Source: Bidens hawaiensis (lineage: Eukaryota > Streptophyta > Magnoliopsida > Asterales > Asteraceae). Taken from it: 64,000 nucleotides of DNA. The stretch spans positions 1 to 64,000 of the forward strand of contig JAIQDT010010036.1 in assembly GCA_021521415.1 (NCBI GenBank), in the 5' to 3' direction. The position numbers were made by a program, and so were the translations under genes. Positions within the stretch are counted from its first letter, which is position 1. The number at the start of each line of letters is the position of its first letter. Under the pieces are notes generated by a model that ran no database searches, was not told where the DNA came from, and was given only the letters and a program-made list of their open reading frames with translations. Positions 9,105 through 19,147 of this stretch are shown piece after piece.

Positions 9105-12100
9105 TGATAATCATAATTCTAGGAATTTTTTACTTAAAATCTGAAATATAAATTTGCATATTTTCATAGTATTCTGTCTAGAAAGTAAGCATCTTGTTAT
9201 TTGAATTCTTGATGATTTTTAATGGATTTTGAATTGAATTCAAGGACAAAAGCTATTTTAAAGGCAACATGGAAATGTGGATCCATGATTATTCAACGTT
9301 TGAAGATATTTGTGGCCATAACTAATTAAATCGTTTTTGAATCCTCAATTATATAGGTATAGTTGAAATTATGGATTTTGACATTTAGTCGATGAAGAAA
9401 AAAGCTCCTTAACACTTAAATTTGTGCAACTATGTCAACGGTCGAAAAACTAACATATTGAAGAAACACGTAACAAGATGCTAACAAGAGCTAGTTCATG
9501 ATAGGATGACTTTTCGAGGCGTATGATTACGCCAACATGATTACTTGGTGATTATGTATTTATGATTGATTCCAAAAACTGTAGTCATCAAATTACATCA
9601 ATCAAAGTATCAAATCATGAGTTTATTCAACGGGTGCTGTTAAACGTATCCCACCTTACACCATTTTTACTAAATATACACCCCTGAACTTATTTACACA
9701 ATTACTATTACCTCATAACATTATTTATATACATATTAGTCTCTATAATATTTTTTAACTTAATAATCTCCATTACATATATCAAATTAAAAATTATCAA
9801 GTATTACTATTAATTTACTTTTAGTATTAATATTGTAAATATTTATAATATCTTTTTATAAAGTTTAATAGTATATATATTTATAATATCCTTATTTTAC
9901 CTATTTATCTTTTACAAAATAAGCTCTAAACCCGAAAACCTAAACCCTAAACCCGAACCCGAAACCCTAAACCTGACCCTAAATGCTAAACCCTAAACCC
10001 GAAAACCTAAACCCTAAACCCGAACCCTAAACCCGAAACCCTAAACGCTAAACCCGAAACTCTAAACCCGAAAACCTAAATCCTAAACCCGAAATAAAAA
10101 AAAAACGCAACTTGTAAAAAAAAATATGAAATCCTTAATTTTGTGCTAATTTGGTAATTATATGATTTCAAAGGGTAATATGAAAGTTGGTTTTTTCAAG
10201 GGGAGGGAGGTATGACAAGCAATCAGGAAATGTATGTTTAGCCTAACTCTTATTGAACATATATTAATGAATGTTATCTTTCTCTAAATCATGTTAGCAA
10301 CTGTAATATGCACGCAATTTTGTAGTTTAGTCAAAATGATTTTGTTAACACTCATTTTAACCGAATTTATAATATCTTTTTTGACTATCCAATTTTAGTA
10401 AACATTTTTGAAAAGGTTTGGCACTTATACACCGATATCCATACGTTTTAAAGCCAGCAATTGACTTGGTCATAATTCATTAAAGAGTCTTTTAAGTAAA
10501 ATAAAATAAAAATCTTTTCAACGGTTACTTTTTGTATAATTAAGTTTAAATTTAATTAAACGCCAAAAATATATTGGAAAAAACATGACTAGCAAGATTA
10601 TAGATGTTCAACCATACAAGATCGTTGTATCATAAGTTAAGCATACATCAAGAGTTCCAATCAAAGGTTGGTATTTCTCTCTATTTTTTTTATCAAAGAA
10701 AAGTATTTGAATAGCCTCTCATTCTTTGTGTTCCCAATAAACTAAAAAAAAATAAAATGTTTGAACAGTCTCTTGTTCCTTGTCTTCCAAATAAACCACA
10801 GACACACTAATATAAATGCTTGAACAGTTTTCTTATGTTATTTATTCCCAACCATTGCCTTTGTGAACTCAAGTATTCGCTCCGCTTGTTACTTAGTCGA
10901 TATCAGTGCCCAACGTCAATACCTTATTTGATCCTAGATGGAGTTTGCAACTGCACAAGTTACAAACAATTGGAGTTTGTTCTTGTTGATGGACGTTGAT
11001 TTCTCTCTCACACCTCCTCTCTCCTTCACGTGGATTGAGGCGGAAGAGAGTGGCGTCCAACATGGAGGAGAGATGAGCCATAAGAGAGAAGTAGTGTCTA
11101 TCCACACAAACAATTTACAGACTAGAGAGTTGGATTATGTATTTATTTTTTATTTTATTTTTTGAGAAGGGAAAGGGGGAGATCCGTGAGAAGGAGAGAT
11201 AAAGAAACGACCCATGTCAGTTTGAAGGATAGAGAAAGGAACGGTCTATGTCAGGCGACTGGCGTAGAAGAAAGGAGGAAGCATGTGAGCACCGATTACT
11301 AGCCCTCTTGAGTTAAAAGTATATTCTGATGACTCCTACATTACACATCCTTGTGCTATAGATAGAACGCTAGAAATTATACAAATGATATTCAACTTTG
11401 TAGTATGTACCTTTAACATGTGTTTAATTATGAATGTATCATATACATAACCGAAATTTTTAAATGAAACAGAATAATATGATAAAAGTTATAAAACTTT
11501 AAAAGATTTCGAAACTTGTAATGCACTGGTTTGATTAAATAATCATGTTTGACTTTAAAAATATTATTAAAGAATTGTAAAGACAATGCATTTGGTTTGA
11601 AAAATAATCAAATTCTAGCATATTGCTAAAATATAAAATAAAATTCTAATTCCATTGATCTTTTGCAATATTTCTAAAATAAACAAAGTGTATTGTTGAG
11701 TATTGAAAATTTCAAAATAGTAATCTAAGTTTACTATTTCAAAACTAGACAAATCAAATAAAAAAAAAGTAACATATACCCCCTTTAGGCTCTACTAGGC
11801 ATACGACTTAAGTCTAACACCGAATTTCATAAGTAATGACTTGACAATCAAACATAGGCTATATAGGAGCCTAAACAAAATGATAAGGTCAAGACTCAAG
11901 ATGATGCCTATATGCTGGAAGAAAAAGGAGGTTCGCTGCCAACACACTAGAAAATAAGCTCTTTTGAAGTCGGCTCAAGTAGACACCATAGCTGCCTACA
12001 CGCTATAAAATAGGCTCCTAGCCTATTTTGAAGTTTTTTGGGCCCACTTGCCTAATTTGAAATTTTTCCCTTTATTTTAAATATGCACGGTTGTTCAAGT

Positions 12101-13474
12101 AACTCGTGCAAAAACAAACTTGAGTCAAGTTAATTTGGCTCGAGCCAACTAATATGTATATACGTTTGAGACGGTATAAGCTTGTTAGTTGACGTACCTA
12201 AAGAAATATCCATAACAAGAGGCCTAACTAACTGAAGTGTAGAGAAAAAAGGCCAACGTCTATAAGTTTTTTATATCAACAAAAACATATATATATAAGA
12301 GTAACTTAAGCTTCAGTTATGTCATGTCATAACACATGAAACAGATGTTACTCAACTTTCTATATGTTTTTAGTTTGTACCCCTAATTCTAGGAACTGGG
12401 AAGTAATCCATTAGGTAGTTAGCTGATAAAATTAACACGTAAGCGACTTGGACTTGCGTATCATCCATTTTCTTTACGTATCACAAAAATCTAAATTTGA
12501 TATATAAAGGAATGAGATGTGGACGATGAGTTTAACTAAAAACACACTCACGAAATCATTGAGTTCAGATCACAAAATCAATCTTTGATGGCTGCTTGTT
12601 TTTAATGTCTTTATGAACTACTAACTTTACTACTTAAGTGACTTGGTAGTGCTAGTTATGATTTTATGAACTATCACTTGATTGCACTTGTATATTGCTA
12701 ATGGTTAGCTATTGTTGGTATGGCATTAGACCATTAGTATACGTTTGTTTTCTACCTAATACTGTAATTTTAAGCATCATAGTCATGATGATATGAGCAT
12801 GTATCAGTATTACGATAAAGTTTAATAGACTTTTAAGGTATCAGTGTCGAGGAACAGATCAAATAACACTCTTCAATCTTGATGGGTGGTGTGAATGTTA
12901 AGCGTACTCCCTTATTTGACAAGCTGAAAAGGCCTGGGACGGGGCCGTTAGTCCCGGTTGGACTGCCTAGAGTTTGCAGACAAGGACCATAAGCAGGTCA
13001 CTTATTTTTCCCTAAACTCGTGGCGTGGCGGTGTGGGAAAATAAATATTGGGTTCGTTTTGAGTTTTCTATTTAGAACTATCAGTTAATTATTTGAAAAT
13101 TGTTCGTTGGAAAGTTCGTTTATTTAATAAACAAAGAAACATGAAAATTTTTATTATTCTAGTTAAACGAATGAAGATGAACAGTTGCTTAGTTTATTCA
13201 CTTATGCTCATGAATGTTTGTCCATTTACCTTCATTTACGTTCGCCAGTTTATGTTTATTTAAGCTCACTCATTTACATATTGTAGATACTACAATTACA
13301 ACGCCAGTGCCAAAATAAATCAATTGTGTGTTGACATCTCATGCTTAGGTATAAAGAGAAAATTACGATCCATGACTTACAATAATCCCAACTTATATAT
13401 ATTTTATCTAATAGTTTTGTCATACTGATGGTTTGGTTATACCTATTCCTATCTTCGCGATCACAATTTCCACA
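9105..13474. other. Long non-coding stretch
   Basis: About 4.4 kb of AT-rich sequence without a convincing gene. Apart from the telomere-like patch listed separately, it holds a GA/GT-biased block at 10900-11290 whose short frames on both strands lack any motif, and a stretch at 13060-13270 rich in cgttcgttta-type words that resembles a DNA-transposon end. Nothing else could be assigned. Confidence 0.5.
9924..10093. repeat. Degenerate interstitial telomere-like repeat
   Basis: Many copies of CCCTAAA and close variants (cccgaaa, ccctaaacccg) in one direction over about 170 bp. CCCTAAA is the standard plant telomere unit. The irregular spacing and the mixed cccgaa variant point to an old or degenerate internal tract rather than an active telomere. 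Confidence 0.85.
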
Positions 13475-14051
13475 TCAATCTCTCTTTGTGGTGTTATCAT
13501 CAAGCACACGAGGCATCCAACTATCTAGCAACGAATCTTTCAAACTTTTGGCCGTGACGTTTTTGCCTTTTGCCTTCACAAAAATATCACAAAAATAGGT
13601 TAGAAATTGTCAGTTATCAAGGGGTAATCTCATCATTTCTCAATCATACCTCTACTTTGAGAATGTTCAACACTTTGTCATAACGAGTAGTCACATTGAC
13701 ATCAAGTACTTGAAGCCCCAATGAATTGACAATCTCAATCATTCTCTGGAAACCCCCTTGTTGTTTGCCACAAATTAGTTTAAGCAAGAAATCTTTAGCA
13801 CCAATTTGGTATACTTCCACTTTAACCTTTATTAAAACAACACAGACTTAATGATTTGTCATCTAACTCTTTAACTACATACATATATATCCACTCAAAA
13901 ACAAGAACATACCTCGGTTTTTCGGTCTGATGCCGTTAAAACAAGACTATGTCCTTTTGTAGGCAAGCATTGGCATGCTTCCTTCGGTTTGCATTCCTCT
14001 AATTCATCCGCACATTAGATTTGGAATCATCTTCTTCCAATCTTTCAAGCT
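13475..14051 (-). pseudogene. bHLH transcription factor C-terminal ACT-like domain, 3 exons (fragment)
   Basis: Three exons too short to stand out as open frames. Exon A, 14051-13913, is Glu-rich, ends EECKPKEACQC...DRKTE and has a gt donor at 13912. Exon B, 13826-13650, is exactly 59 codons, VKVEVYQIGAKDF...QGGFQRMIEIVNSLGLQV...VLNILKVE. Exon C, 13573-13475, is AKGKNVTAKSLKDSLL...TTKRD and then TGA. All junctions are phase 0 with GT-AG introns. The pattern (VEV-Q-, GGF-R-ME-I--LGL-V---NVT, KVE) matches the ACT-like dimerisation domain at the end of plant bHLH factors. From memory it is closest to the tapetal factor ABORTED MICROSPORES. Exon A needs a one-base frame change near 14015 to stay open, and no DNA-binding bHLH exon was found up to 14826. 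I call it a 3' gene fragment on the same strand as, and downstream of, the receptor gene. Confidence 0.7.
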
Positions 14052-14387
14052 CTTATTTATTATTATATTTGGCTATGTTTGGGCCTAGGATTTATGCTAG
14101 TACCTGAATTCAATTTGTTCTTACCTATTCTTGGATATAGATTCTGATTTAATCTTTCGTTTAGTCGAATCTTTATGTTTACTTTGTTTGGTTAAACAAT
14201 TTTGAGTTATTCAACTGCATTTGATATCAATAGCTATTTAATTTGTAATCATCAATGTTGATTTAGGATTGAATTATTGTTCATCATTGATTTAACAAAA
14301 AGGCGGTTAGTGACAATATAGATATCGGTTTCTTCACCGTTGTCTAATAAATATAATTTGTTTCGAGCCAACTAGCTAATAGAAATT

Positions 14388-14497
14388 ACCAATGGGTTGG
14401 TGACTCATTGGCAAATACAAAGCCTTTTAAACACCTAGGTTTGAGATGAAGAGGTCTTGGGTTCAAGTCCCACAGACGATAAAGATTAAAAAAAAAT
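14388..14497 (+). mobile_element. SINE-like element
   Basis: It has tRNA-type internal promoter features: a poor A-box match around 14395-14412 (GGTTGGTGACTCATTGG) and a good B-box GGTTCAAGTCC at 14460-14470. It ends in an A-rich tail near 14487. A related arrangement occurs in reverse at 58030-58140. There is no clear target duplication. Confidence 0.4.
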
Positions 14498-14743
14498 TTA
14501 TCGATTAAAAAAAACTTATAGAAAATTTTAAGCCGGTGTTATATAACCTTGCTAAAAATACAAGAAGCCCAGCTAACTGAGACTAGAGAAGAAGCTCAAC
14601 ATCCATTAGTGAGCACATGATTTCTCCACTAAACGCTAAACGGTGGAGAACACATGAAAGCTAGCAGTTACGACAACGCTAAACGGTTATGTATTTACAT
14701 TGAGTAGTTGGGAGTATTTACACTGAGAATTTTCATAAGTTTC

Positions 14744-14749
14744 TTTATT
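14744..14749 (-). terminator. Poly(A) signal of receptor-like gene
   Basis: AATAAA on the minus strand, 78-83 nt after the TAA of the receptor-like gene. It supports the short form being a real transcript end. Confidence 0.5.
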
Positions 14750-14826
14750 AACAAAACATAAATTACAAGATAGACTTTAATATATCTTCAGCCATGGGAA
14801 AACACATGAAACCTCTACTTTGTGTT

Positions 14827-16896
14827 TTAGTGCCTACCCCTATTTCTAGCTGGAATAATTACCAGCCATGAGATGACGGTGACAAGGAAACCAGTTCCAA
14901 ACCCAGTCGATGCAAGCAAACGAACGGTATAAACTTCATTGTCCTCAGATGTTGGAGTTTGCAACGAGTCTTGATTTTCCGTACACTTGACAAAATAATC
15001 ACCACATAAGCCTGGGTTTCCTTCAAAGCTAGAGTTGGTAAAGGTCGACAACTGGCCTCCAGAAGGAATAATCCCTGTTAGATTATTATAAGCAACACTA
15101 AACTTTGACAAAAAATTTAGTTTCACCAAGGATGCAGGGATTGTTCCTGTCAGATTGTTGTACGACATATCCAACGTCTCTATGCTCCTCATACCTGATA
15201 ATGAACCGGGAATCTGTCCTGATAAGATGTTGTGTTTAAGATCCAGAACATGTAGCCTTTTCAAGCTTCCAAACTCTGGACAGATTGGGCCGGTGAGTTG
15301 GTTGCTACTGAGGTCAATTAGTGGCGGAAATCTCGTTATATGATTGTACTGTAATCTCGACCCTTCATTGCTCATGTTATTATTCTTTACAAATGGGAAA
15401 TATGGGGATGACTCTTCAAATGTGACATCTCTTGAAATCAGGCTCTCTAACTGTGTTAGATTCTTGGGTATCTCACCTGACAATGAGTTGTTAGACAAAT
15501 CCAAGTAAAACAAAGACTTGAAATTGCCAAAATATGCTGGAATCGTTCCAGTTAAATCGTTCCATGACAAATCCAACAGCTGCAAGTGAGTCAAATTGTT
15601 TATCCACAGAGGAATGCTCCCTTTGAGCATGCAATCGGCGACCACGAGAGCTTTGAGTGATTTGAATTGGAGATCATCATCAGATGGCAGCTGTTCGGCA
15701 AAAAAGTTCCTTGTAAGGATCAGCACAGTTAGATTGGGGCAGCGCTGAAGGATTCGAAGAGACGCCTGGAGGTTACTGAAGCTGCAATTGGAAAGTGAAA
15801 GGTACGAAAGAGATTCAAAGTTCTTGAAACTTTCTGGGATTTGGCCTGTGAGCTTGTTTCTTGCAAGATTTATAGCTTTTAATTTTCGGCAAGAAGCAAG
15901 ATTTGAAGGTATTGTTCCAGAAAAGTTATTTGTGCCCAGATCAAGAGAGGTGAGATTAACCATCATGGAGCAGTTAAAATCAACCGAACCATCTAAAGAG
16001 TTGTTTCTCAAGTTGAGAGAAGAAATAGACGGTGAATTAGACAATGATGGAGGTATTGCACCGGATAGATAATTTGATTGAGCTGAGAAATAACTTAAAT
16101 TCGGAAAGTTATGAAAGACATCAGGTATGTTTCCTGAGAGCCTGTTGGATGAAACATCCAAACGAACCAGACGACTAAAGGAATTAGCCATTCCGGTGAT
16201 GGTGGTGAACTTGTTATCCTCAAGAGCCAGTTCCTGCAATCTTGGTAACTCGAATAAGAATTTTGGTATGTCGCCTGTATGAAAGTTGGAAGCCAGGTAT
16301 ATGCGTTCAAGAAAAGCGCAATTGCTTAATTCAACCGGAATAACCCCTTCGAAATAATTCACAGAAAATCTAAGATCCCGAACTCGGGTTGAGTTAACAC
16401 ATAAACCAGATGGAAGGAAACCTCTAATCAAATTATCAGATACGTCTAATACTTGAAGCGCAGGCAGATTAATACTAACCGGTAAAACGCCATTGAAATT
16501 ATTACCACTCAAATCTACAACTTCCAGATGACGAAGATGAAAAAGGGAAATCGGAAGAGGGCCAAAAAGGAAATTGTGTGAAAGATTGATGGTTTTAAGC
16601 TGATCTATATTGGATATTAAAGTAGATAAGTTACCAGTTAATCTTTTGCTTGCAAGTTCTAATTTAACAATCCGACCAGACGAGGTATCGCAAGTGATGC
16701 CTTCTAAGTTGCAGCAGGACAACGACGATGAAGTTGAAGGCCAGCCATGTATAGGTGATTCCAGTCCATTGGCGAAGCCTGCTAATCCTCCTAGATCGTC
16801 GGGATTGCATGTCATATTCTCTGAGATCACAAGAGCTTGAAAGGACCCAGGAATAAGCAAAAGCACCCATATCTGCAATGCTACAACCATCTCCAT
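14827..16896 (-). CDS. Phytosulfokine-receptor-like LRR protein lacking the kinase domain
   Basis: An intact intronless 689-residue LRR membrane protein. Residues 1-21 form a signal peptide. The cap has the paired cysteines SLSCCNLEGITC (59-69). LRRs run from about 76 to 610 and are interrupted by an island domain at about 489-523 (SSPYFPFVKNNN...LQYNH). The C-terminal cap NPGLCGDY is near 627-634, one membrane helix lies at about 660-682, and the tail RNRGRH is only a few residues long. Island position, LRR count and local wording match PSKR1 of Arabidopsis and carrot, which binds the sulfated peptide phytosulfokine at the cell surface. R297, N343, S367, S369, T395 and D442 sit where I recall peptide-contacting residues (shifted by three); this needs an alignment. 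Family members are about 1000 residues with a cytosolic kinase. Here homology stops right after the membrane segment, followed by TAA and a plausible poly(A) signal. It could be a decoy or co-receptor, or a truncated paralogue. Confidence 0.9.
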   Translation of the reverse strand: MEMVVALQIWVLLLIPGSFQALVISENMTCNPDDLGGLAGFANGLESPIHGWPSTSSSLSCCNLEGITCDTSSGRIVKLELASKRLTGNLSTLISNIDQLKTINLSHNFLFGPLPISLFHLRHLEVVDLSGNNFNGVLPVSINLPALQVLDVSDNLIRGFLPSGLCVNSTRVRDLRFSVNYFEGVIPVELSNCAFLERIYLASNFHTGDIPKFLFELPRLQELALEDNKFTTITGMANSFSRLVRLDVSSNRLSGNIPDVFHNFPNLSYFSAQSNYLSGAIPPSLSNSPSISSLNLRNNSLDGSVDFNCSMMVNLTSLDLGTNNFSGTIPSNLASCRKLKAINLARNKLTGQIPESFKNFESLSYLSLSNCSFSNLQASLRILQRCPNLTVLILTRNFFAEQLPSDDDLQFKSLKALVVADCMLKGSIPLWINNLTHLQLLDLSWNDLTGTIPAYFGNFKSLFYLDLSNNSLSGEIPKNLTQLESLISRDVTFEESSPYFPFVKNNNMSNEGSRLQYNHITRFPPLIDLSSNQLTGPICPEFGSLKRLHVLDLKHNILSGQIPGSLSGMRSIETLDMSYNNLTGTIPASLVKLNFLSKFSVAYNNLTGIIPSGGQLSTFTNSSFEGNPGLCGDYFVKCTENQDSLQTPTSEDNEVYTVRLLASTGFGTGFLVTVISWLVIIPARNRGRH

Positions 16897-18019
16897 AACA
16901 GAAGCCAGAAGTATTGAAATTTCATGAATGGTTCTCTTATCCTATTATTATTACATGTCAATGTTTACTAGAGACCAGGATTCCATGAGTATTAATGACA
17001 CGTGTATCTAAAAATAATAAACTTCTTTTTTAAATATTATCTAGTTTAATTTACTATATTTTCTTCCAGGACATTTGGAAAAACATTACTATTCTACAAT
17101 ACACCCATATTCATAGAAAATAACATTGAATGTTCAAACTTAAAATTATTAAACATCTTAATTCTTTTTTATATTGTTTTTTTATGAGGTATAATAAGGA
17201 AAATTGAAGGTTGATTTGGGCAATAAAGGAAAGATAGGACCGTCTCTGTATTCTAGGGTGAACAACTTAACCGTTATAACCGTTAACTGACATAACCGAT
17301 GGGTCGGTTTAATGAGTTTTCGAAAACCACCAAATGTGGGTCGGTTTTGGTTAAAGATAATTCCAAACCAGCCATAACCGAACCAAGCCGTTTGTTTAAC
17401 CGATAACATGTTTGAGATTAATTTCTACCAAACATGTTTATGATTATACCAATTTGATGTTTAAGGTTCAAAGTTTGTTATCTAATTAACTTGACTTTCA
17501 TTGTTGGAATATATAATGCCCCTTTTTTAATATTTGGTATTAGTATTATAAATTATATATTTCAATTTTTTTTTACCGGTACCAAACCTTTAGGCCCATT
17601 TATATTTTTTTGGTTACAATTAACCGACTCGCTATAGCCTTCAAAGCCTATTAACCGAAACTCCCATAATGGATCGGTTATGGTTATGGTTTTCCATTAA
17701 CCGATATATCATTTATGATTATGAGTTTGATTCAAAACCGCCCCATACACAACCCTGCATTCAAGGAAATTAAGAGTATTGGATATATGCTGTCTCTCAT
17801 TGTCATTTGTGTACTTATATGAGATGCTTCTGTGCACATCCAAGGACATGAAGCCAATCACAATTGCTCTCTGATCTCTTCCAAACATTCCACTTGATTG
17901 GTTACGGAATCACCATGTTACATATTTCTTTTGTTCAATATGTAAAAGCTATATCATTAGCTTGTTTGATTGTATTTTATTATATTTGTAACTCTTGATT
18001 TGGTTCTATAAGCCTAAAT
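16897..18019. other. Upstream region of receptor gene; AACCG-rich repeats
   Basis: No gene. Two patches rich in TAACCG/CGGTTA words (about 17260-17405 and 17615-17720) resemble the subterminal repeats of a hAT-like or other DNA transposon, but no termini or target duplication could be set. The promoter of the receptor-like gene must lie in the first several hundred bases. Confidence 0.45.
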
Positions 18020-18246
18020 TGTTACGTGTCGTTTTAGTTTATTTGGGTTTTAAGTACTTCGCATTCTATAGGGGTAATATGGGTTGTTATCTGTTTGTTT
18101 GAGGATTATATTTACTCAACCCAAAAGACTAGTCTGGTAAGTGAGAGAACCCATTTGACTTATAAACCCCACATTAGTTGCCTATACAACCGATGTAGGA
18201 CAAGTCCCATACCAGTCCGTAACAATACACCCTCCTTAAGGTTCAA

Positions 18247-18396
18247 CGTCCTCGTTGGTCACGACCACGTTGGTCACGGCTGGCTCATTCCAGACCACCA
18301 CTCCGCGGACCACCACTCTGAGTCCTCGTTGGTCACGGCCACGTTGGTCACGGCAGGCTCACTCCAGGCCACCACTCCGCGGGCCACCACTCTGAG
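18247..18396. repeat. Two-copy 75-bp tandem repeat
   Basis: Units starting at 18247 and 18322 (gtcctcgttggtcacg...ccaccactctga) are nearly identical. They form most of the internal region of the TRIM-like fragment. GC content is well above the surroundings. Confidence 0.85.
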
Positions 18397-18493
18397 GTTG
18401 ACTCTGATACCAATGTTACAAGTCAAACAGAAAAACTCAACCCAAAAGACTAGTCTGATAGGTGAGGGAACCCATTTGGCTTATAAACCCCCT

Positions 18494-18702
18494 TGATAGG
18501 GTTAGAAACCGTATGAAAGAAGAAACTAAGAGATAAATATATTTTACTTAAATTATGGATATCCTCCAGTAGGTTACGATTCATTCATTATATAAAAACT
18601 AGAGTTGCAAATATAATCCTCAAACAAACAGATAACAACTCATATTACCCCTATAGAATGCGAAGTACTTAAAACCCAAATAAACTAAAACGACACGTAA
18701 CA
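18494..18702 (-). mobile_element. Small LTR (about 209 bp), 3' LTR candidate
   Basis: In minus sense it runs TGTTACGTGTCG to AACCCTATCA. A purine-rich tract (AAGGGTGGAGTAT, minus sense, 18703-18715) precedes it, as expected for the polypurine tract before a 3' LTR. The sequence to its right (18716-19147) may be the decayed tail of the element, but I find no recognisable pol motif there. Confidence 0.5.
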
Positions 18703-19147
18703 ATACTCCACCCTTATAAAATTCTTGACCCCAAGAATCACAAGATAAATTAGAATAAAAGAAATTGCATCATCCATGTACTCTTTGGTTTGACCCGCTC
18801 CATGGTTCACGCCATTTAATTCTTCTGATAACAATAGATCGAATGGTCACAAAGTAACACGGGAGATGCCATTGAAATGTTTCGTTGGAAGTCGGAGCCG
18901 TGTTAGTGTCATGCCACGGTGGGCGCCACTCGTGTTCCCTAGCTACACCAATAGCTTTAACATTCATCTTATTACTATTAGATACTTCATTCCTTAGCTG
19001 GAAGCATATTACCAATAGTAATAATACAACCCAAATTTCAAACAGTAGGTCTCCCACCCTAAATATAAACACCACTCCAACCAAGAATACAACTCCAATA
19101 TTTGCCTTAACTTATTTATCACCAATTCCTAACTGAATCTTACAATG

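Larger units (their letters stand above)
14052..14826. other. Intergenic region with 3' UTR of the receptor gene
   Basis: It holds a SINE-like block (14388-14497) and, at its right end, the presumed 3' UTR of the receptor-like gene with AATAAA on the minus strand at 14749-14744, about 78 nt past the stop. No kinase-coding remnant is visible here on either strand. That matters for the interpretation of the kinase-less receptor. Confidence 0.6.
18020..18702. repeat. Inverted repeat of an LTR end with nested TRIM fragment
   Basis: Arms of about 94 bp, 18020-18112 (plus sense, TGTTACGTGTCG...) and 18702-18609 (minus sense), differ at only a few positions. The right arm continues to 18494 as a complete small LTR in minus sense (TGTTACG...CTATCA), so the left arm is the first 94 bp of the same LTR in the opposite orientation. 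Between them, 18113-18228 and 18419-18490 are two partial copies of a second, unrelated LTR. A primer-site remnant TTGGTATCAGAG (minus, 18407-18418) and a purine-rich tract left of TGTTACGG (minus, from 18228) mark its internal side. This looks like a small TRIM trapped in a rearranged fold-back. Confidence 0.65.

Noticed and set aside
10893..11165. Pair of opposite frames of 70-75 codons
   Set aside because: No recognisable motif, no homologous neighbour, and composition similar to the surrounding non-coding DNA.
15155..16870. Plus-strand and alternate minus frames within the receptor gene
   Set aside because: They are mirror frames of the LRR repeats. The 689-codon frame explains the region.
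18905..18935. ccacggtgggcgcca word resembling the Tat primer site
   Set aside because: A single short match without an adjacent LTR end of the Tat type; not enough for a primer-site call.
18770..19136. Frames at the right of the small LTR, possibly a decayed pol tail
   Set aside because: Position would fit the 3' end of a retrotransposon pol, but no motif supports it.
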